From Zelopaecilomyces penicillatus (lineage: Eukaryota > Ascomycota > Sordariomycetes > Hypocreales > Pseudodiploosporaceae), in NCBI GenBank assembly GCA_005765155.1, contig VCCP01000004.1, positions 1,426,001 through 1,490,000 on the forward strand: DNA of 64,000 bases. The letters run 5' to 3'. Shown here one piece after another: positions 58,851 through 64,000 of this stretch. Every line of letters starts with the position of its first letter. Within the stretch, counting starts at the first letter, position 1. The position numbers and the translations under genes were made by a program. The notes under the pieces are model-generated. The model was given only the letters and a program-made list of their open reading frames with translations. It did not search any database and was not told where the DNA came from.

Positions 58851-58964
58851 TGACACCTGAGGGATTCGAACCCTCGCCTATTACTAGACCGCGAATAGAT
58901 GTGTGTGAAATGAATTCCATACAAGACCTGAACACGGCGCCTTAGACCACTCGGCCAAAGTGCC
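58851..58964 (-). tRNA. tRNA-Leu (anticodon CAG) with intron
   Basis: Folded by eye. The acceptor stem GGCACTT/AGGTGTC pairs over seven positions with two G-U wobbles, and the discriminator is A. The D-arm contains the A-box TGGCCGAGTGGTCTAAGGC. The anticodon stem CCGTG/CGCGG flanks the loop TTCAGGT, giving anticodon CAG at 58930-58928. A 32-nt intron (58926-58895) sits one base after the anticodon, the canonical position. The long variable arm expected of a class II tRNA follows, then the T-arm GAGGGTTCGAATCCCTC with a perfect five-pair stem. It reads CTG codons as leucine, so the genome does not show the CTG-Ser code at this locus. Confidence 0.9.
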
Positions 58965-59637
58965 TTGGTATTGATGAAGGTGAGGGATTTATTTTACCTC
59001 AGGTAGGTGTGCGAGCTGGTGTGTGGTGGTGTGGTGGGGCTGTGGCCAGATAGATGCGTGTGGTTCAAGGCTTTCTAGGTGGGCAAGTGGGGGTGGTCAC
59101 GCCAGTCTAGCAAGTTGAGGTACTGACTGACACCTGTGTAATGCTTGCTTTCCAGAGGCATTTTTAAAAAATGAGAAACGAAAAGGGTACGAAGAAATGC
59201 AATAAATTGCCGAGCTTTTGCTAATGGGAACGCGACTAAGCGCCCTAAGGTCGTGAATGGAATTATTTCTTTGACTTAAAGCAAGATTTATATCGACTTG
59301 TTGTTGCAAGCCGAGGCCACGCCCGAACTTGCTTACCTTGTTAAACGACACAAATCGACCAAGACTTTTGGTTGTTGTAACACACTTCTCAAAGGCATTG
59401 ATTGGGATGAGTTTTGATGGATGTGAAATTCATAGTTATATCTAGTATAAGTGCTCGATACACTGAAAGAACGAGTGCGTGGTCATTAGATGTATTCTAC
59501 AATGTGGGTGAGATAGCTGTGAAAGCCAGACACAGGTTAGACAATACGGGTGGCATGTACAACTGTGAAACCAACAAACTATAGAAGTGGCATGATGAGG
59601 AAATACGGCTCTGTTAGCATGACCAAAAAGACATGCC
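58965..59637. other. Spacer between two tRNA-Leu loci
   Basis: 673 bp with no supportable gene; short open frames only. Confidence 0.5.
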
Positions 59638-59753
59638 TGACACCTGAAGGACTCGAACCGACGCCTAGAAATCTAGACAGTGAATAAAATCAATTGAATT
59701 AGTACTCAATTAATCGCTTAAGCACAGCGCCTTAACCACTCGGCTAAGGTGTC
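59638..59753 (-). tRNA. tRNA-Leu (anticodon UAA) with intron, stems damaged, possible pseudogene
   Basis: The acceptor stem GACACCT/AGGTGTC is perfect with discriminator A. The D-arm (TAGCCGAGTGGTTAAGGC) and A-box are intact. The anticodon loop CTTAAGT gives UAA at 59720-59718. A 33-nt AT-rich intron (59716-59684) follows position 37. However, the anticodon stem CTGTG/CACTG has a U-U mismatch and the T-stem GTCGG/CCTTC has two mismatches (positions 50-64 and 51-63), whereas CCGAC would pair fully. Such damage in the T-stem suggests a decayed copy, or a gene tolerated at low activity. The B-box core GGTTCGAGTCC is preserved, so it may still be transcribed. Confidence 0.65.
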
Positions 59754-60162
59754 TTGAGTGTAAAGGCGACGATGACTGATATGCCTTGTATGGGAATTGG
59801 AGGTTGGTGTTGAATAGTGGAGGGTGTGGAGGGGTGGTGGGGGTGATGTACAAAGTCCGTTGTGTCCCGTATGCCCTGTATACCCCTGTAGCCAGTTGCA
59901 ACAGGCATCCATCCCATCGTGACCACTAACCTCTTGGTAATAGGCACTAAGTTACATAACTGTTCCACACCGGGCAAGCCAGGGCATACTTCCGAGATGG
60001 CTGAGCTGTGACCCATCCAACGTCAAGACTGCACTAGACATCAATTACATCCCAATTCATTCCAGCTCGAGGGCCGTCTTGCCACATCACCAAGCTTTAC
60101 CTCATTTGTGGAGAAAACACTTTCAATAACATCATCGGCATCACCTCCAGCACACCCTCGCC
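59754..60162. other. Intergenic region
   Basis: 409 bp holding the 5' flank of the tRNA and the promoter/leader of the F-box gene. Nothing else is recognised. Confidence 0.5.
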
Positions 60163-61308
60163 ATGGCAGCGGACAGTGCCCCCGAGCACGAGAGATGGAT
60201 TACCGATGAGGAACTCATCCAGCGCCTCTCCCATCGACCACATGACGCGGACAATGGGATGATTAACATTACAGAGCAACCGCAGCCATTCAAAGACATT
60301 CGTGACTCTGCTCCGTCGTCCATCGGCAGCCTAGACAGCCTTCCTGTGGAGCTGGTGCACACTGCGTTGAATAGACTCGACTTCCAGTCGTTGTCACGCT
60401 TCTCGCAAACTTCTCTACGCGCAAATAGCGTTGTCCAGACACTGACCGCCTACCGTGACATGATGGAGTATGCGCCCAAAACGCTTGCTGCCTTGGGCCA
60501 AACACGACTTGTAAAGGTCCACTCCGCCGCCACCCTCCATCGTGCTCTACAGTCCTGGGAGTGTGTCTCCTGTGCACAGTATGGCGCCTATTTGTTCCTC
60601 CCGACTTGTGAAAGGTGTTGCTGGTGGTGTCTTAGCCGGAACCAGTCGCTTTGGGTCATATCGCGGGAAAAGGCATCCGAGTCATTTGCCCTTTCAGAGA
60701 TCCTGTTCGACCAGATGACCAAGATGCTTAGCATTCCAGGGGACTATTCCGTGGGGACACCTGTGAACAACAATCCATTCCGACTAGAGCTCTTCAGCGT
60801 GAAGGTAGTAAAGAGGCTTGCCATGTCCATCTACGGCGACCAAGAGGCGATTGCTTACTACGCGGCCTGCCTGAACAGAAACTACTCCCTCAAGGATATC
60901 AGAGAACAGCTTCACTACCTCGATGCGCCATTAGAAAGGTTGAGAAATGACCCCCTCTCGAAGCCAGGAATGGGAAAGGTCATGGAAGACCCTTACTGCG
61001 GCATGGCGTCCATGCCCTTCCCCTATCTCCGCGCAGGTGACTGCGTGGAGAATGGACTGTGGTGTATTGGCTGTGACTGGGCTTTTAACAGTTTGAACCA
61101 GGGTCAACTGAGCGAGGAGGTCATCTCACAACTGGTGCCTAGGGGCCTTGGCCCTGTGAGGGTGCTCACAGGACTACGGAGCCGCAGTCGAAGTCGAGCT
61201 GGGTTTCTGGAGCACATCAAGAACTGTTACGGCGTACAGAATGTGGGCCCGGAGTTGCTAGCTGGTCAAGGCCGACTGGGCCATGAACAAGACGTTCCGA
61301 CGGAATGA
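60163..61308 (+). CDS. F-box protein
   Basis: A single exon of 381 residues. An F-box lies at about residues 53-95: IGSLDSLPVELVHTALNRLD then FQSLSRFSQTSLRANSVVQT, with the typical LP..L motif. F-box proteins bind Skp1 and bring substrates to SCF ubiquitin ligases. Directly after it comes a Cys-rich segment, WECVSCAQYGAYLFLPTCER then CCWWCLSRN, and a further CIGCDW near the C-terminus, which may bind zinc. This arrangement occurs in many fungal F-box proteins of unknown target. The start ATG has a good context (GCCATGG). An Arg/Ser run (LRSRSRSRAGFLEHIKNCYG) precedes the C-terminus. Confidence 0.82.
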   Translation: MAADSAPEHERWITDEELIQRLSHRPHDADNGMINITEQPQPFKDIRDSAPSSIGSLDSLPVELVHTALNRLDFQSLSRFSQTSLRANSVVQTLTAYRDMMEYAPKTLAALGQTRLVKVHSAATLHRALQSWECVSCAQYGAYLFLPTCERCCWWCLSRNQSLWVISREKASESFALSEILFDQMTKMLSIPGDYSVGTPVNNNPFRLELFSVKVVKRLAMSIYGDQEAIAYYAACLNRNYSLKDIREQLHYLDAPLERLRNDPLSKPGMGKVMEDPYCGMASMPFPYLRAGDCVENGLWCIGCDWAFNSLNQGQLSEEVISQLVPRGLGPVRVLTGLRSRSRSRAGFLEHIKNCYGVQNVGPELLAGQGRLGHEQDVPTE

Positions 61309-61525
61309 TTCTCGCTAGTTCGTTGTCTCTTCTAAACAGCATCTACTGAGTGACGTGATGGTATTTGTTTGGGTCTATCAGTGGTGTCGTTCACTACGGC
61401 ATCACCATCATCAATTTGAACATGGAGCAACTGGGAACAGCTCATATTCAATCGATTCATCTGCGACAAAAGCACCGCATTTCCGAAGCTACGACTAGAG
61501 TTTGGTTGCTCACCCCCCTATCCTC

Positions 61526-62480
61526 TCAATTATCGGGCATCACATATGCACAAGTTGCTCCGGCATCAACCGTCAAATACGTGCCTGTGATCCATCTTGC
61601 CTCATTTCCTGCCAAGAACCGTGCGGCGGCGGCGCAGTCCCAAGCATTGCCTTCAGTCTTGAGCAGGCTGCGCTTTCGTCGTGCCTCACGCACAGCATCC
61701 GACATGCCATCAGAAGACACCATTGGGGTGTAGAGAAATCCTGTCGCCATGTATGTCCCAGTTAGTTCTGCATCCATTATTTGAGTGGTATGTTGGCTCT
61801 GCTGGAGTCTGCCCACACCCATGAACTGGGTAAGTGATGACGATGCTCTTACCTGGACACACGCAATTGACGCGGATGCCGTCACTACCATGGTTTGCAG
61901 CCATGGACCGAGTCATGTTTACAACGGCGCCTTTGCTAGTTGGGTAGAACAGACTCGGCGTGCCGCCTTGTAGACCAGCAACAGAGGCCATGTTGACGAT
62001 GCTGCCACGGATACCACCGTCGCCGGGCTCATTCTTCAGCATCTCAGCGATGGCGTACTTGGCCATGAGCATCATGCTCGTCACGTTGATCTCCAAGCCT
62101 TTGGCCCATTCCGCTGCACTGGCTTCCAAAGCCGTGCCAGGCGCGCCAATGATGCCAACGTTGTTGACCAGAATGTCTACGCGGCCGTACTCGCGGATCG
62201 CGGCAGCTACGAGTGCGGCGCAATCAGACTCGGAGGTAACATCTGCTCGGACGGCGATGGCGGCCCCTCGGCCCTCGGTGCGGATCAGGTCGGCGGTGCG
62301 CTCGGCAGTGGAGAGGTCCCGGTCCGAGCAGACAACGGAGGCGCCGTCCTCGGCGAGCAAAATGGAAATTGCACGGCCGTTGCCCAGACCATCACCGATG
62401 CTGCCGGCGCCAGTGACGATGGCGACTTTGCCGGCAAGACTGCGTGACGGCCGGGCGAAGCTCTCAACGGAAGCGGACAT
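61526..62480 (-). CDS. Short-chain dehydrogenase/reductase (SDR)
   Basis: Two exons, 62480-61853 and 61740-61526, give 280 residues; the splice gives VNCVCP|GFLYTPMVSSDG in phase. It is a classical SDR using NAD(P)H. The cofactor motif is VTGAGSIGDGLGNG, an extended version of TGxxxGxG. The structural NNVG replaces the common NNAG. The catalytic Ser is in NMASVAG and the catalytic YxxxK is YPTSK, both present. Asp after beta-2 (CSDRD) favours NAD over NADP. The C-terminal GTYLTVDAGATCAYV is the usual SDR ending. Its substrate cannot be told from sequence; glucose-1-dehydrogenase-like and cyclopentanol-dehydrogenase-like SDRs look similar. No neighbouring pathway genes are visible. Confidence 0.88.
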
Positions 62481-63524
62481 GTTTGGGATATGGATTGGGG
62501 GTATTAAGCTTCTAATGGATCAATATCCGAGGCAAGGAGAGGCTTGCATAAAGCTATGAGAGTGGTTACGACTAGAAAGCATCTAATTTGATTGATTCAT
62601 GACTAGCACTGTGCAAGTTGTTTGGTTAGAGCCCCTCATTGTTTATGCAAGGTGGGGGAAACTGGTGTGCGGTGGATTTCGGTCGGCGTTGACGGATGAC
62701 GGCTCATCAGATCTCGCGGTGATGATGGGTCTACGATTTGATGGGCATGAAGCCTCACTATTGCCCCATATTTGGGAAGAATTGTAATAACAAGAGGGCT
62801 ACTAGCTATATGAGGGCTCATATTGCTTGTGCTATTTACGGATGAAAGCTTTAGTAGTTCTTGCCAGCAGAGTCATATACATGTCTGTGTTCCGCGGAGG
62901 GTGAAGAACACGAGACAGGCCCAACAAAGAGAACGGAATGAGTGACAAGTGCTCCTTTGATCAGCATGAGCAAACACACATGATGTAGAACCAACGCTAT
63001 TTATGATTGCAGCATATAATGAAAGGGACCTTTGTTATAATTTAATGGTGGAATGTTAGTTGATGGTGGCGCAGCTATTGGGCTTCTTGCAAGGCTGCAT
63101 GCAGCAGACGGCCAGCTCCGTCTTGGGGAAACACTGCCTTGTGAAGCTGACAGACAGTCTGGTGTTGGGTTAATTACAGTTTCATGTTGACTGGGCACAG
63201 CGCTAAACGATCATCACCCCCGCTAGCTTTGGGTGATTTGTACTGCCTGTAGCCATGTGTAGAGCTTCTGTGGTGCCTCTCCCATTGTTAGTGGCTCACA
63301 AGACTGCTCCAGCCCTGTGATATTCATTCCGTCTATGATTCCACATCGACCAACGCTCATCCACATCTGTTGTGTCTATATCACCACCAATATTCCACTG
63401 ATTCTCTCTCCCTCTCTTTCCACCCTTCCCCAGCCATCAGCAATCTTTCTGCCCCCGCACTCGGAATTCTAAACTCTCCAAAAAGACAGCTAAAACTCGG
63501 AAAATCTAAAACAACAAGAGTATC
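62481..63524. other. Divergent intergenic region, SDR / Nudix
   Basis: 1.04 kb between two divergent genes. The 150 bp before the Nudix ATG are CT-rich, consistent with promoter and leader. No gene is seen. Confidence 0.5.
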
Positions 63525-63942
63525 ATGTCTGACCCCCGACCCAAAGTGGGCGTTGCCGCTATCATCACCAACCCCGACGGTCTGGTCCTCGTGGGCAAAC
63601 GCAAGGGCAGCCATGGTGCAGGTAAGACTACAATTACACGCTATATCTACATTCCAAGTTTACTACGAAGTTGAGAGAGCTAGGTAATTGGAGAGTGAAA
63701 AATAAAGAACTAACAGCGATGATGGTATTTCCTTAGGCACATGGCAGTTCCCTGGCGGCCATCTAGAGTTCAAAGAAGACATCATGCAGTGCACAGAGCG
63801 CGAGACGGAAGAGGAAACTGGCCTCAAGGTCAAGGCAGTCAGCCTCCTCACAGCGACAAACGACATCTTTGAGGCCGAGGGAAAACACTACATTACTCTC
63901 TTTGTTCGCTGCCAAATGACGGACCCCAATGACAAGCCACAG
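63525..63942 (+). CDS. Nudix hydrolase (NUDT15/MutT-like), 5' part only
   Basis: Exons 63525-63621 and 63737-63942 are visible; the gene runs off the window, probably through a GTTCGT donor at 63943. The 101 visible residues start MSDPRPKVGVAAIITNPDGL. The Nudix box is complete: GGHLEFKEDIMQCTERETEE then ETGL, matching Gx5Ex7REUxEExGU with U as Thr. Relatives hydrolyse (d)NTPs, including oxidised or thiopurine nucleotides, to monophosphates. The upstream VLVGKRKGSHGAGTWQFPGG is the usual strand and loop before the box. The substrate is uncertain without the C-terminus. Confidence 0.88.
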
Positions 63943-64000
63943 GTTCGTATTCATCTTTGGAACCTCCCCCCTCCCCTTTATCCTAGCCTTTATGGGTGCG

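Overview
The window is nuclear DNA of a filamentous ascomycete. Its genes are split by short introns (mostly 60-120 nt, GTRWGT donors, CTAAC-like branch sites). Every recognisable protein is of Pezizomycotina type: RLM1/RlmA MADS factor, Pal1, Zn2Cys6 regulator, CFT1, ERO1, USB1 and a fumarate reductase fused to cytochrome b5. The style fits Sordariomycetes, perhaps Hypocreales; the genus cannot be called from sequence alone. Exon models were built by hand from ORFs, splice sites and reading phase. Every complete model closes in frame.

Layout. 1-5449 holds no supportable gene. 5450-7685 (-) is a soluble fumarate reductase with a C-terminal cytochrome b5 domain. 10416-11238 (+) is a secreted fasciclin-domain protein. 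12219-14257 (-) is the RLM1-type MADS-box factor of cell-wall integrity. About 6.3 kb without a gene follows. 20598-24806 (-) is TAF1 of TFIID, with an unusually long intron that splits the zinc knuckle and contains its own 145-codon ORF. From 26 to 37.7 kb is an accessory-looking block: a glycine-rich secreted protein with a possible GPI anchor (-), an uncharacterised polytopic membrane protein (+), a short truncated paralogue of the glycine-rich protein (+), and a Zn2Cys6 transcription factor (+).

From 38 to 54 kb is a dense housekeeping block: an ANCHR-like abscission regulator (+), an LMBD1-type lysosomal/vacuolar cobalamin transporter homologue (-), CFT1/CPSF160 (+), PAL1 (-), USB1 U6 snRNA phosphodiesterase (+) and CKS1 (+). 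ERO1 (+) follows at 56.4-58.4 kb, with two UPRE-like motifs in its promoter and a possible overlapping uORF. Two intron-containing tRNA-Leu genes on the minus strand (CAG, then a UAA copy with broken stems) lie at 58.9-59.8 kb. The window ends with an F-box protein (+), a short-chain dehydrogenase (-) and the 5' part of a Nudix hydrolase (+) cut by the window edge.

The housekeeping genes do not form one pathway; they touch transcription initiation (TAF1), mRNA 3'-end formation (CFT1), spliceosomal U6 maturation (USB1), cell cycle and cytokinesis (CKS1, ANCHR-like), cell morphology and wall stress (PAL1, RLM1) and ER oxidative folding (ERO1). No transposon, CRISPR array or secondary-metabolite core gene was seen. 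The best candidates for something new are the ORF inside the TAF1 intron, the duplicated and shrunken glycine-rich secreted protein with two dibasic sites, and the decayed tRNA-Leu.
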